From an uncultured Candidatus Saccharibacteria bacterium (GTDB lineage: Bacteria; Patescibacteriota; Saccharimonadia; Saccharimonadales; Saccharimonadaceae): a stretch of 48,134 bases of DNA. The stretch is from NCBI GenBank assembly GCA_938036915.1, contig CALHVV010000044.1, forward strand, positions 1 to 48,134, written 5' to 3'. Below, piece after piece: positions 31,723 through 39,582 of the stretch (position 1 is its first letter; every line of letters starts with the position of its first letter). The notes below the pieces were generated by a model. It saw only the letters and a list, made by a program, of their open reading frames with translations. It did not search any database and had not been told where the DNA came from. The position numbers were made by a program, and so were the translations under genes.

Positions 31723-32406
31723 GTGATATTGTTAGACAGAGTAACCAAACGGTATGATAAGGATGCTAAGCCGGCGCTTGATCGGGTAAGCTTGCATGTT
31801 GAGCCCAATGAGTTCGTCGTTATTATTGGCACGAGCGGGGCGGGCAAGAGCACGCTACTCAAGCTCCTTACCCGCGAAGAGAAGCCTACAACGGGCAAGA
31901 TTGTGGTCGGTGGTATCGACTACGACACCTTGAAGGATAAGCATATTCCACTGCTGCGCCGCAAGATTGGTGTGGTATTTCAGGATTTTAAGCTGTTGCC
32001 GCAGCGCACGGTGTTTGAAAACGTCGCCTTTGCGCTGGAGATTGCAGGCATGAGCAACCGCGAGATCAAGAACACAGTACCTAAGGTGATCGACCTCGTT
32101 GGCCTCCGGGGCAAAGAGAAGCAGTTCCCGCACCAGCTCAGTGGTGGTGAGCGCCAGCGGGTGGCAATTGCCCGTGCCGTTGTGCGCCAGCCCAAGATTC
32201 TTATCGCTGATGAGCCAACAGGCAACCTCGACCCTAAGCACAGCTGGGATATCGTCCGTTTGCTCGAGAAGATTAATAAATATGGCACGACCGTGCTACT
32301 GACCACCCACAATGTCGAGATCGTTAACCGGCTCAAGCGCCGCGTCATCACCATTGAGCATGGTAAGATTACGCACGACCAAGCCAGAGGGAGTTACCGC
32401 CAATGA
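31723..32406 (+). CDS. ftsE: Cell-division ATPase FtsE
   Basis: FtsE is the ATPase of the FtsEX complex, which transmits ATP hydrolysis across the membrane to activate peptidoglycan hydrolases during division. Walker A is GTSGAGKSTLLKLL, the signature LSGGERQRVAIARA, and Walker B ILIADEPTGNLDP. FtsE-typical features include VFQDFKLLPQRTVFENVAFALE. At 227 residues it is standard. It starts with GTG placed six bases after a -10 box. It overlaps ftsX by four bases (ATGA), implying translational coupling, and a CHAP hydrolase gene follows: a division-hydrolase module. Confidence 0.93.
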   Translation: MILLDRVTKRYDKDAKPALDRVSLHVEPNEFVVIIGTSGAGKSTLLKLLTREEKPTTGKIVVGGIDYDTLKDKHIPLLRRKIGVVFQDFKLLPQRTVFENVAFALEIAGMSNREIKNTVPKVIDLVGLRGKEKQFPHQLSGGERQRVAIARAVVRQPKILIADEPTGNLDPKHSWDIVRLLEKINKYGTTVLLTTHNVEIVNRLKRRVITIEHGKITHDQARGSYRQ

Positions 32407-33383
32407 GCCGCCGCAAAGATACCGCCCGTGCCCTGATGCAGCAAAAGCGCCGCCGTCGCCAGTGGCTGACGTTTGTCCGGATGTGCCGCTATGGTGTCAA
32501 TAATTTTAGCCGCAACGCCTGGCTGACGGTTGCTGCCACGCTTGTGATGACGATTACACTCTTGATTGTTTTTACGACCTTTGTTGCGCAGCGCTCGCTG
32601 GCCGACACCGCCCAGGCTATCAACAAGGATATCGACCGCTCAATCTACCTCCGCCCTGATGTCTCAGAGGAGCGCGCTCAGCCAGTACTGGTGAGTTTGC
32701 GCCGCCTCAGCAACGTCGAGTCAGTCCGCTTCATTAGCACAGAGGAAGCCAAGGAGCAGTTTGCCAAGGCCAATAAGGACGACGAGGCCAAATTGCACGC
32801 CCTGAACGAAGCGACAAACTTGCTGCCCGCGACGATCCGTATCACCCTGCATGACAATAACGATACATCGCAGCTGATAGACTTCGTCAATACCAATTCT
32901 GCGCTCAAACCACTGATTAGCGCCACCCAAACGCCAACCTTTATGAGCCAGCGGCGCAACGGTACGACGCGCATCGCAGAGTGGACGCATATGTCGCAAA
33001 AGGCTGGAGTAGCGGCTAGTGTGCTCTTTATCGCTATTTCATTCTTGATTATCTTCAATACCATCCGTATGGCCATATTCAACCGGCGCGATGAGATCGA
33101 GATGATGAAGCTGATTGGCGCCGACCGGGGCTTTATTCGCGGGCCATTCCTCGTGGAGGCAGTGGTATACGGGGTGATTGCCGCAGTGATTGCGACCACA
33201 TTGGGCATTATTACGCTCTTCCTCTCGGGTAATTCGCTCAAGAAGTGGGGCGTCGCTCTCCAGCCCACGATTGATATGGCAGCATCCTACTGGTGGCTTA
33301 TCGCCCTGGTGATGATGGCACTAGGCGCATGCATTGGCGTCATCTCATCGCTGGTGGCCACCCGCCGTTACCTAAAGATTTAG
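32403..33383 (+). CDS. ftsX: Cell-division membrane protein FtsX
   Basis: FtsX has four membrane helices and an extracellular loop that contacts the hydrolase or its adaptor. Here helix 1 is at about 40-62 (WLTVAATLVMTITLLIVFTT), the extracellular domain spans about 65-195, and three helices follow from about 200 onward. The conserved cytoplasmic sequence RRDEIEMMKLIGADRGFIRGP precedes helix 3, and the end ATRRYLKI is typical. Its 326 residues match the family. It overlaps ftsE and is followed 24 bases later by the coiled-coil hydrolase gene, whose product is the likely partner. Confidence 0.93.
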   Translation: MSRRKDTARALMQQKRRRRQWLTFVRMCRYGVNNFSRNAWLTVAATLVMTITLLIVFTTFVAQRSLADTAQAINKDIDRSIYLRPDVSEERAQPVLVSLRRLSNVESVRFISTEEAKEQFAKANKDDEAKLHALNEATNLLPATIRITLHDNNDTSQLIDFVNTNSALKPLISATQTPTFMSQRRNGTTRIAEWTHMSQKAGVAASVLFIAISFLIIFNTIRMAIFNRRDEIEMMKLIGADRGFIRGPFLVEAVVYGVIAAVIATTLGIITLFLSGNSLKKWGVALQPTIDMAASYWWLIALVMMALGACIGVISSLVATRRYLKI

Positions 33384-33406
33384 CATTGATACAAAGGAGG
33401 CCCGTG

Positions 33407-34696
33407 TTGACAAAGCACACACCGCTTGTTACCATAAGAAATATGAAACAATCCACCACATCTGTTTCGCGTGCCCACACTGCTGTGGCCGCACCTAAGA
33501 AAACCAAGGGGCTTGCCACCAAGTCGGTCATTGTGGCAGCTGCCGTAATTATGGTGCTCAGTACGCCAGTTAGCACCTACCTCGGGGTGACCACCGGGAC
33601 TGCCTCGGCTGTGTCGCAGGAGGAGTACCAGCGACAGATCGATGCGCTCAATAAGGAGATTGGGCAGTATCAGTCGCAGGCCAAGGAGCTGAACGAGAAG
33701 GCGAAGAGCTTGCAAAATGAGCTCGAGGTCTTGTCAAAGCAGAAGGCAATGATCCAAGCGCAGATCGATATCAGCCAGAAGAAACACGACCAACTGCAAG
33801 AAAAAATCGCCCAGACCAAGCGCGACATCAAGGCTAACCAAGATGCCTTGGGCGACACGCTGGCCGATATGTACGTCGATCGCACCATTAGCCCGCTGGA
33901 GATGCTGGCGAGCAGCCGGAACCTTGGTGACTATGTGGTGGAGCAAGATCGCCGCGATAGCATCCAGACCACGCTGAGCGAGACGATCACCCGCGTCAAT
34001 AAGCTCAAAAAGCAGCTAGAAGAGCAAAAGAAGGAAGTCGAGCGTGTCCTGGCAGACCAAAAGAACGCCCGCGAAGCCCTCGCTGCCAAAGAGCGCGAGC
34101 AGGCCGACCTCCTTGCCCGTACCCAAAACGAAGAAGCAAACTACCAAAAGCTCACCGCCGACCGCGAGAGTGAGAAAGCTCGCGTCCAAAAGGCGCAGCA
34201 GGATGCCATCCAAGCGGCCATTCGCAAAGCTGGTGGCGGTGGCTCGCTCGGTATTACCTCTGGTGATGGCTCGATGGGTGGCTACCCATGGGCTGGCGGC
34301 TGTACCGTTGATGCCAATGCGCTGTCGCACGGTGGCGCATCTGGTGGCGGCGAAGACCCACTGGGCTATGGCTGCCGCCAGTGTGTAAGCTACACTGCCT
34401 GGAAGACTTACCAAAAGACCGGATACGCACCACGCTACTGGGGCAATGCCAACATGTGGCCGGCTGCCGCGCGTAACGCTGGCTTCTCGACGGGCCGCAC
34501 CCCACGGGCCAACGCCCTTGGCGTCATCTCGGCAGGGCAGTATGGGCACATTGTCTATATCGAAGGCTACGACGCTGGCAGCAACACTGTCCGCATTAGC
34601 CAGTTCAATTACTTCAATGCAGGCGGTTCTGGTTGGGGTCACTACAGCGAAATGACGGTGCCCGCCAGTACGTACGATACGTATATCTATCTGTAG
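33407..34696 (+). CDS. Secreted coiled-coil CHAP-domain peptidoglycan hydrolase
   Basis: The protein has a basic N-terminus and signal segment (SVIVAAAVIMVLSTPVSTYL), a long coiled coil (about 70-290 with many Gln, Lys and Glu heptads) and a C-terminal CHAP domain with the catalytic Cys in CRQCVSYTAWKTY and the His in GQYGHIVYIEGY. This is the architecture of PcsB/CwlO-like hydrolases held inactive by the coiled coil and switched on by FtsEX, and it lies just after ftsEX. Start choice: AAGGAGG (33394-33400) suits TTG 33407 or GTG 33404. A promoter-like TTGACA (33407-33412) with TACCAT 17 bases on, seven bases before ATG 33443, suggests a second, shorter start at 33443. Confidence 0.88.
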   Translation: MTKHTPLVTIRNMKQSTTSVSRAHTAVAAPKKTKGLATKSVIVAAAVIMVLSTPVSTYLGVTTGTASAVSQEEYQRQIDALNKEIGQYQSQAKELNEKAKSLQNELEVLSKQKAMIQAQIDISQKKHDQLQEKIAQTKRDIKANQDALGDTLADMYVDRTISPLEMLASSRNLGDYVVEQDRRDSIQTTLSETITRVNKLKKQLEEQKKEVERVLADQKNAREALAAKEREQADLLARTQNEEANYQKLTADRESEKARVQKAQQDAIQAAIRKAGGGGSLGITSGDGSMGGYPWAGGCTVDANALSHGGASGGGEDPLGYGCRQCVSYTAWKTYQKTGYAPRYWGNANMWPAAARNAGFSTGRTPRANALGVISAGQYGHIVYIEGYDAGSNTVRISQFNYFNAGGSGWGHYSEMTVPASTYDTYIYL

Positions 34697-34713
34697 GAGA
34701 GTACATGGCGCAA

Positions 34714-34746
34714 ACGACCACCCAAATAGCGGTGGTCGTTTTTTTG
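34714..34746 (+). terminator. Terminator after the CHAP hydrolase
   Basis: ACGACCACC (34714-34722) pairs with GGTGGTCGT (34731-34739) and a T tract follows. It closes the ftsEX-hydrolase unit. Confidence 0.9.
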
Positions 34747-34766
34747 GTGAGTGGAACTCTCGAGGC

Positions 34767-35483
34767 CTACGCTGCAGATAGGGTGGGCTGGTGCGGGGCT
34801 TCGGTTTGGGCGATGGTTGTATCAGGGGTAGTGCTCGTCTCAGGCGGGCCAACTCGGTACCCATACTGGTTATACTCTGTGCCAATTGGGTCATCCCTCT
34901 CGCAGCGCCGGAGGGGCTGGGTATCAGTGGGCAGCTGGGCAATGTAGCTGTTGCTAAAGGCGGCGCGTGCATCGGCCTGGGCCATATGAGCCAGTAGGGC
35001 AAAGAGCTCTTTGACGTTGCTGACTGCCTCGCTTGTGCTGGGCGGCTTCTCACTACCGTAGGTAAAGCCGTGCTGCTCCTGTGCCAAGAGGTCTTGGTCA
35101 AAACCGTGGCTACAATCGCGGCAATCGAGACAGCGCTCGTAGAAATAATGCACCGCGTAGGTAATCTCACTATGTGTGATAGTGATGGGCGACTGGTCAC
35201 TACGGGCACTACCTTTCATCTTGGTAATGATGCGTGTGAGGCTATCGATGATACCGTGGAGGATTTGCTCGCGCTGGTGGCGTTCGCGGTCGATGATACA
35301 CATCACATCGAGCTCCTCATTGCTACGGCATGGAGCAGTCGGCAATTCGGCAACAAGCGCAAGATAACCAACCTGACTAGCCCGAGAAGAAGTGCGCTCA
35401 GCAAGCAGTTGTGAGTCGCTCTCAACAGTGGATGGTAATGGGTAAACAGGCGCTGCTTCTGCGCTGACAATGGCAAGAGACAT
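34767..35483 (-). CDS. Hypothetical protein with a Cys-rich cluster
   Basis: This 238-residue minus-strand gene is not recognised. It has no clear signal peptide or membrane segment. A cluster RCLDCRDCSHG at about residues 117-127 contains three Cys and a His in metal-binding spacing (CxxCxxC), and a further Cys lies upstream. The C-terminal 40 residues are Thr/Pro-rich and probably disordered. The promoter is on the minus strand at 35526-35553. It stands alone between two plus-strand genes for cell-envelope enzymes. Confidence 0.6.
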   Translation of the reverse strand: MSLAIVSAEAAPVYPLPSTVESDSQLLAERTSSRASQVGYLALVAELPTAPCRSNEELDVMCIIDRERHQREQILHGIIDSLTRIITKMKGSARSDQSPITITHSEITYAVHYFYERCLDCRDCSHGFDQDLLAQEQHGFTYGSEKPPSTSEAVSNVKELFALLAHMAQADARAAFSNSYIAQLPTDTQPLRRCERDDPIGTEYNQYGYRVGPPETSTTPDTTIAQTEAPHQPTLSAA

Positions 35484-35525
35484 CAGATAACCTCACTCGT
35501 TTTGATTAAAGAATGGTAATTGTCT

Positions 35526-35553
35526 ATTATACGAGGATGAGGTAAAAATGCAA
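35526..35553 (-). promoter_or_regulatory. Promoter of the minus-strand gene ending at 34767
   Basis: On the minus strand TTGCAT (35548-35553) and TATAAT (35526-35531) are 16 bases apart. The leader is about 40 bases. Confidence 0.6.
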
Positions 35554-35589
35554 GGAGGGTTGGATCCTCGGTGTACTATTCACATTCTT

Positions 35590-35617
35590 TTGCCACACCG
35601 CCCGAGCGTAGTATAAT
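35590..35617 (+). promoter_or_regulatory. Promoter of the S41 peptidase gene
   Basis: TTGCCA (35590-35595) and TATAAT (35612-35617) are 16 bases apart. ATG 35626 follows after eight bases, so the leader is one or two bases at most. Confidence 0.7.
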
Positions 35618-35625
35618 ACCATAGT

Positions 35626-36858
35626 ATGGTACAGAGTGACACGGCGAGCGCGAGCCGCTCGAAATATGACTATGATGAACCAAAAAAGCTGACCATCTCG
35701 CAGCTAACGGCTTTGCTCGTGGCGGTGCTGCTACTGGGGGCTGGCTTTGTGGCAGGGATGTACGCCGACAAACTCTATGCGGCGATTGCGCCAGTCTTTG
35801 GCCTCAAAGTGTCAGCCGATAGCATCGACCTCAGCAGTGTGCAGCAGACCTATCGCAAGCTCAAAGCAGAGTATGATGGTAAATTGGACGATACAAAGCT
35901 GATCGATGGCGCTAATCGTGGCCTAGCTGCAGCCACTGGTGACCCCTACACGACCTACATGGACAAGCAAGAGACCGAGCAGTTCGACCGTAGCCTCAAT
36001 GGCGAAGTGAGCGGTATTGGTGTGGAGATTGCATCGCGGGGTAACCATGCTACAGTAGTGCGCGTCATCGAAGACTCACCAGCAGCCAAGGCAGGCCTGC
36101 GGGCTGGCGATATCTTTCGCAGTATTAATGGCCAATCGGTGGTGGGGCAGAACTCTGAGGTGGTGGCCGGCAAAGTGCGGGGCGAGGCTGGTACAACCGT
36201 CAAGCTGGTGATGCAGCGCGAGGAATCGACCGAGGAATATACTATCGTCCGGGCCAAGGTGAGCGACGCCAGTGTGCGTAGCCAGATTCGCGATGGTGTG
36301 GGCATCCTTACCATTACCCGGTTCGATGACCAGACTGGCCGACTCGCGCGCCAAGCGGCAGAGCAGTTCGTCCAGCAGGGGGTGCGGGCTGTGGTACTCG
36401 ACCTACGCGACAACGGTGGCGGCTATGTAACAGCTGCTCGCGAGGTCGCAAGCCTGTGGCTTGAGAACAAAGTCGTGGTAGTGGAGAAGTCTGGCGACGT
36501 CGTGCGAGACACGGTGCACAGTAGTGGCCAAGCACTGCTCAAGGGAATGAAGACGACCGTCCTCGTCAACGGCAATAGCGCCAGTGCCAGTGAGATCGTA
36601 GCGGGGGCATTGCACGATCACAAAGCAGCGACATTGCTGGGCGAAAAGACCTTCGGCAAGGGCACCGTGCAGCAGTTGTTTGATCTGCCTGATGGCCGTA
36701 AACTCAAGATCACCGTGGCGCGTTGGTATACCCCAAGTGGCCGCAATATCTCGCAGGGCGGCATTGCGCCAGATACTGAGGTCAAAATGAGCACCGATGA
36801 CCGCAACGCTGGCCGCGACCCACAGCTCGATAGCGCACTGCAAAAGTTTGCAGAATAG
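35626..36858 (+). CDS. S41 C-terminal processing peptidase (CtpA-like)
   Basis: These serine peptidases cut C-terminal tails of secreted or envelope proteins, often hydrolases. The 410-residue protein has an N-terminal membrane anchor (about 28-50, TALLVAVLLLGAGFVAGMYA), a PDZ domain (about 125-215, with SGIGVEIASRGNHATVVRVI and SPAAKAGLRAGDIFRSINGQ) and the S41 core with the catalytic Ser in NGNSASASEIVAGAL and Lys in LLGEKTFGKGTVQQL. It acts outside the membrane, near the FtsEX hydrolase locus, whose product could be a substrate (inference). Leaderless or nearly so. Confidence 0.93.
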   Translation: MVQSDTASASRSKYDYDEPKKLTISQLTALLVAVLLLGAGFVAGMYADKLYAAIAPVFGLKVSADSIDLSSVQQTYRKLKAEYDGKLDDTKLIDGANRGLAAATGDPYTTYMDKQETEQFDRSLNGEVSGIGVEIASRGNHATVVRVIEDSPAAKAGLRAGDIFRSINGQSVVGQNSEVVAGKVRGEAGTTVKLVMQREESTEEYTIVRAKVSDASVRSQIRDGVGILTITRFDDQTGRLARQAAEQFVQQGVRAVVLDLRDNGGGYVTAAREVASLWLENKVVVVEKSGDVVRDTVHSSGQALLKGMKTTVLVNGNSASASEIVAGALHDHKAATLLGEKTFGKGTVQQLFDLPDGRKLKITVARWYTPSGRNISQGGIAPDTEVKMSTDDRNAGRDPQLDSALQKFAE

Positions 36859-36900
36859 ACATGTATCCAACAAAATGCAAACAATTGTTCGCCAAAAGTA

Positions 36901-36929
36901 TTGTATTTGCCTCGTATCTACGCTACCAT
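36901..36929 (+). promoter_or_regulatory. Promoter of the single-domain response regulator
   Basis: TTGTAT (36901-36906) and TACCAT (36924-36929) are 17 bases apart. ATG 36938 is eight bases beyond the box, so the leader is nearly absent. Confidence 0.6.
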
Positions 36930-36937
36930 AAAGGCAT

Positions 36938-37324
36938 ATGGACAGACGAAAGAAAATTCTCTTGGTAGAAGACGACACCGCGCTGCTGGCAGTGTATCGC
37001 TCGCGGCTCGAACTGGAGGGCTTTGCGGTGAGCGAAGTGCACAATGGTGAAGATGCGCTCTCGGCAGTGGTCGATGTTCGGCCAGATCTGATCTTGCTTG
37101 ATGTGATGATCCCTAAGATCAGCGGCTTCGACGTGCTCGATATCTTGCGTAACACCCCAGATACTACCAACGTCCGCGTTATCATGCTGACGGCGCTGAG
37201 CCAGCCCAAGGACAAAGAGCGGGCCAAGCAGCTGGGAGTGGATGACTATCTCGTCAAGTCGCAAGTGATGATTGGCGACGTAGTGGCCCGCATTAAGTAT
37301 CACCTGGGCATGAGCCAAGAATAA
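36938..37324 (+). CDS. Single-domain response regulator
   Basis: The 128 residues form just a receiver domain. The acidic pocket is EDD at 11-13, the phosphorylated Asp is D55 in DLILLDVMIPKISG, the switch Thr/Ser lies in VIMLTALSQ and the Lys in DDYLVKSQ. No output domain is present, so it should signal by protein contact, as CheY-like proteins do. No kinase gene is adjacent; a cytoplasmic histidine kinase lies 7.5 kb downstream. The promoter is its own. Confidence 0.9.
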   Translation: MDRRKKILLVEDDTALLAVYRSRLELEGFAVSEVHNGEDALSAVVDVRPDLILLDVMIPKISGFDVLDILRNTPDTTNVRVIMLTALSQPKDKERAKQLGVDDYLVKSQVMIGDVVARIKYHLGMSQE

Positions 37325-37400
37325 CAGAGGCTAGAGGGCTGTCGAACAAAGCGTGCAGCGAGCCCTTGCTTCTGAGTGATTTTTCTTCAGCATTGTTTCA

Positions 37401-37409
37401 TGGTATTAT
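37401..37409 (+). promoter_or_regulatory. Extended -10 promoter of the 37416 gene, leaderless layout
   Basis: TGG then TATTAT (37404-37409), six bases, then ATG 37416. Confidence 0.65.
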
Positions 37410-37415
37410 AAAAAG

Positions 37416-38033
37416 ATGACAGAAAAATATTCGGCATCTCCCGCTGCAAAAGAAGAGACATCAGCACCACTCCCACCACGACAGCCTGAGTACCTCTTGA
37501 CGCAGCCAATCGCAGCGGACGGTGCGCCACAAGAGCGCACACCTCATCCCGATACGCACAGTATTCCCAAGCGCCAAGATGTGCCGCAGTATCTGTGGAA
37601 TGTACTGCGCAGCAGTGGCCAACTCGACGAAGGGTGGGTTGATGTAGAGATTATTACCGAAGATGGCGTAACGCTGATGCGGATGGCTAAACCAGTCAAC
37701 CGAAGCAACATTGACCGGCTCGAGAAGTGTGTGCCACTCGCGGTGCTGCAGGAGCAAAACCTCGACTTCACCAATACATATCTGCAAAGAGCCTATGGCA
37801 TGACGATGAAGGATGGCAGGCTACAGCCTGTTGCTGATGCCGCTCATGCTACTCACCAGAATGACTCAACTGATGAGCAAGAAACAGAGGTATTGCTCGC
37901 CCAAAGAGACGATACACATGAGTATCTTAGCAGGGATAGTGCGCGCCAATTAGTTGGGAGCGTGGCAGCAAAAGCGAGTGGAGAGGTGGATAATAGCTCA
38001 CTGGTGCGGCGAGCGCTTGGGCGCGTAAGATAA
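37416..38033 (+). CDS. Hypothetical protein
   Basis: A 205-residue soluble protein I do not recognise. The first 60 residues are Pro/Ala/Thr-rich and probably unstructured. The middle (about 62-130) is more ordered, with GWVDVEIITEDGVTLMRMA and LEKCVPLAVLQEQNLDFTNT as beta-strand and helix candidates. The C-terminal third is acidic and ends in a helix with basic residues (SSLVRRALGRVR). No Cys pairs, signal peptide or membrane helix. It is predicted to be leaderless, lying 92 bases after the response regulator. Confidence 0.65.
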   Translation: MTEKYSASPAAKEETSAPLPPRQPEYLLTQPIAADGAPQERTPHPDTHSIPKRQDVPQYLWNVLRSSGQLDEGWVDVEIITEDGVTLMRMAKPVNRSNIDRLEKCVPLAVLQEQNLDFTNTYLQRAYGMTMKDGRLQPVADAAHATHQNDSTDEQETEVLLAQRDDTHEYLSRDSARQLVGSVAAKASGEVDNSSLVRRALGRVR

Positions 38034-38234
38034 CACGTGGCTTAGCCTAAGAGGTGGTAATAACTCGAATAACTGGTATCGAAGCCCTTGCTGATTAGGC
38101 CAGAGACTAGCCAAAAATAATGAGCATGCGTCATTCTCATCTGTAGTGCAAATCATGCCATTGCTAAGTAGTACGGGCAGTGCCTATCGATAGCAAGCAC
38201 CGAGTTCGCTCGGGTTATTATCAAAAACAAGAAA

Positions 38235-38256
38235 ACCACCTCGATTATGAGGTGGT
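38235..38256 (-). terminator. Terminator after rpmA
   Basis: ACCACCTC (38235-38242) pairs with GAGGTGGT (38249-38256); read on the minus strand the hairpin is followed by a T-rich tract. It could also serve the plus strand weakly. The gap from 38034 to 38230 shows nothing else. Confidence 0.85.
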
Positions 38257-38277
38257 CTTGCGTGCACTATAAAACAC

Positions 38278-38556
38278 TTACGCTGCGCTGACACACACCT
38301 GGGTGCGTGGCTGGGTCTTGCCAGTGAAGGTAGACTTCTTGACCTTCTTGAAGCTGACGACACCACTGTGAGCGGCGTGGATGGTGTAGTTGCGGCTCAT
38401 GTATGTGCCAGGGCCGGCGATCTTCGTAGCGCCTGTCTGGCGGACGAGAACCTCACCAGCGTTGACCTGCTGGCCACCGAAGCGCTTGACGCCAAGGCGC
38501 GCCCCAGCGTTATTGTGGACGTTCTTGCTTGAGCCACCTGCTTTGACTTTTGACAT
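38278..38556 (-). CDS. rpmA: 50S ribosomal protein bL27
   Basis: bL27 lies by the peptidyl transferase centre and helps position tRNA. The 92-residue product has the family core AGARLGVKRFGGQQVNAGEV and VRQTGATKIAGPGTYMSRN, with SGVVSFKKV near the end. The N-terminus MSKVKAGGSSKN is short and has no cleavable leader such as Firmicutes use. Unusually, no rplU (bL21) gene lies next to it, and neither neighbour is a ribosomal gene. AAAGGAG precedes the ATG at good spacing, and a consensus promoter and a terminator flank the gene, so it is monocistronic. Confidence 0.95.
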   Translation of the reverse strand: MSKVKAGGSSKNVHNNAGARLGVKRFGGQQVNAGEVLVRQTGATKIAGPGTYMSRNYTIHAAHSGVVSFKKVKKSTFTGKTQPRTQVCVSAA

Positions 38557-38590
38557 ATCACTCCTTTAGCTAATATAAACAATCTATACG

Positions 38591-38619
38591 ATTATACGTG
38601 AGGGCGTGGGCGAAGTCAA
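38591..38619 (-). promoter_or_regulatory. Promoter of rpmA
   Basis: On the minus strand TTGACT (38614-38619) and TATAAT (38591-38596) are 17 bases apart, one of the best promoters in the window. The leader to the ATG is about 30 bases with AAAGGAG. Confidence 0.8.
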
Positions 38620-38787
38620 GCGGTGTGGATTGAATAGCAGCCGTAAGAATGCCGACTGTTATAACGCGAGAGAAGAGAGCAGCAAGAGGAGTGCGCAAGC
38701 GAGCAAGACATTGAGCTGTAGGCATGACAAAAAGGGGACAAAACATAGACAGTGACGCAGATGTGCTGCAGTATTAACTGAGCAGAG

Positions 38788-38816
38788 TTGGATAGCTGGC
38801 ACTATGGTGGTATAAT
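38788..38816 (+). promoter_or_regulatory. Promoter of the 38862 gene
   Basis: TTGGAT (38788-38793) and TATAAT (38811-38816) are 17 bases apart. The leader of about 40 bases carries AAAAAGGAG. Confidence 0.7.
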
Positions 38817-38861
38817 TAGCTATACTATAGATTGCAATAATGATATGAAAAAGGAGTGATG

Positions 38862-39452
38862 ATGGCAGGACGATATGATAAGCCCGGATCGCAGGGTGAG
38901 TGGCCGTATCCGGGCAGCGGGCCGAGTGGCAGCTCGGACACTGAGGCAGGTTTGGCACGGCTTGCAGCGCTTGGGAATGTTGATGAGCGTGATTTGCCGT
39001 CGGGGCAAGGGGAGGAAGGTGCTCGGCAGGGTGCTCCTGCGCCCACTGCAGATGAGCTTCGAGAGAGCTTAAGAGAAATTGCTGAGACTCATAAATCAAC
39101 AACACCAGCTGCGCCACCAACTCCAGGGGATATACGTGCAGCGCTTCATGGTCGTATTGAAGCACTGAAGCAGCCCGCTCAGATAGCGGAAGAGAACAAA
39201 AAGAAAGAGCAAGAAAAGGCTCTCAAGCGCGTAGCGGAAACGCTCCGCGTTGCTCCAGATATACTTAGCATTGTAACATGTAAGCTAGAGAACCTCGTTG
39301 TACAGGAAGGTATGTCAACAGATACTATGACCAGTCTGCGATCTGTCTTGGCACTCTTGGAAAGCGTTAATCCTCGTGATCTTGAGGTTGCCCAGCAAGA
39401 GGTGGAGAAAGCCATCAATGTAATGGATACGAAAGAGAGCAGTCATCAATAG
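38862..39452 (+). CDS. Hypothetical soluble protein
   Basis: This 196-residue protein is not recognised. The N-terminal half is disordered in appearance, rich in Gly, Pro, Ser and Glu (for example GSQGEWPYPGSGPSGSSD). The C-terminal half is helical and charged, with a basic stretch EENKKKEQEKALKRVAETLR and a final heptad-like helix around SVLALLESVNPRDLEVAQQE. No membrane segment. Start: two ATGs follow AAGGAG; 38862 has the better spacing (five bases) than 38859. A hairpin terminator follows at 39476. Confidence 0.6.
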   Translation: MAGRYDKPGSQGEWPYPGSGPSGSSDTEAGLARLAALGNVDERDLPSGQGEEGARQGAPAPTADELRESLREIAETHKSTTPAAPPTPGDIRAALHGRIEALKQPAQIAEENKKKEQEKALKRVAETLRVAPDILSIVTCKLENLVVQEGMSTDTMTSLRSVLALLESVNPRDLEVAQQEVEKAINVMDTKESSHQ

Positions 39453-39475
39453 TCCCGTAGTATTAGATTCACATA

Positions 39476-39507
39476 AAGAACCTCAGCTATGTCATGCTGA
39501 GGTTCTT
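39476..39507. terminator. Hairpin between convergent genes
   Basis: AAGAACCTCAGC (39476-39487) pairs with GCTGAGGTTCTT (39496-39507), a 12-bp stem placed between the plus gene ending at 39452 and the minus gene ending at 39583, so it probably ends both transcripts. Confidence 0.75.
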
Positions 39508-39582
39508 GCTTATTGAAACTGCTAGCACGTAGAAGGAAGTATGTGTATTACTCGATGACCAGAATGAAATTTTACCCCGAGG

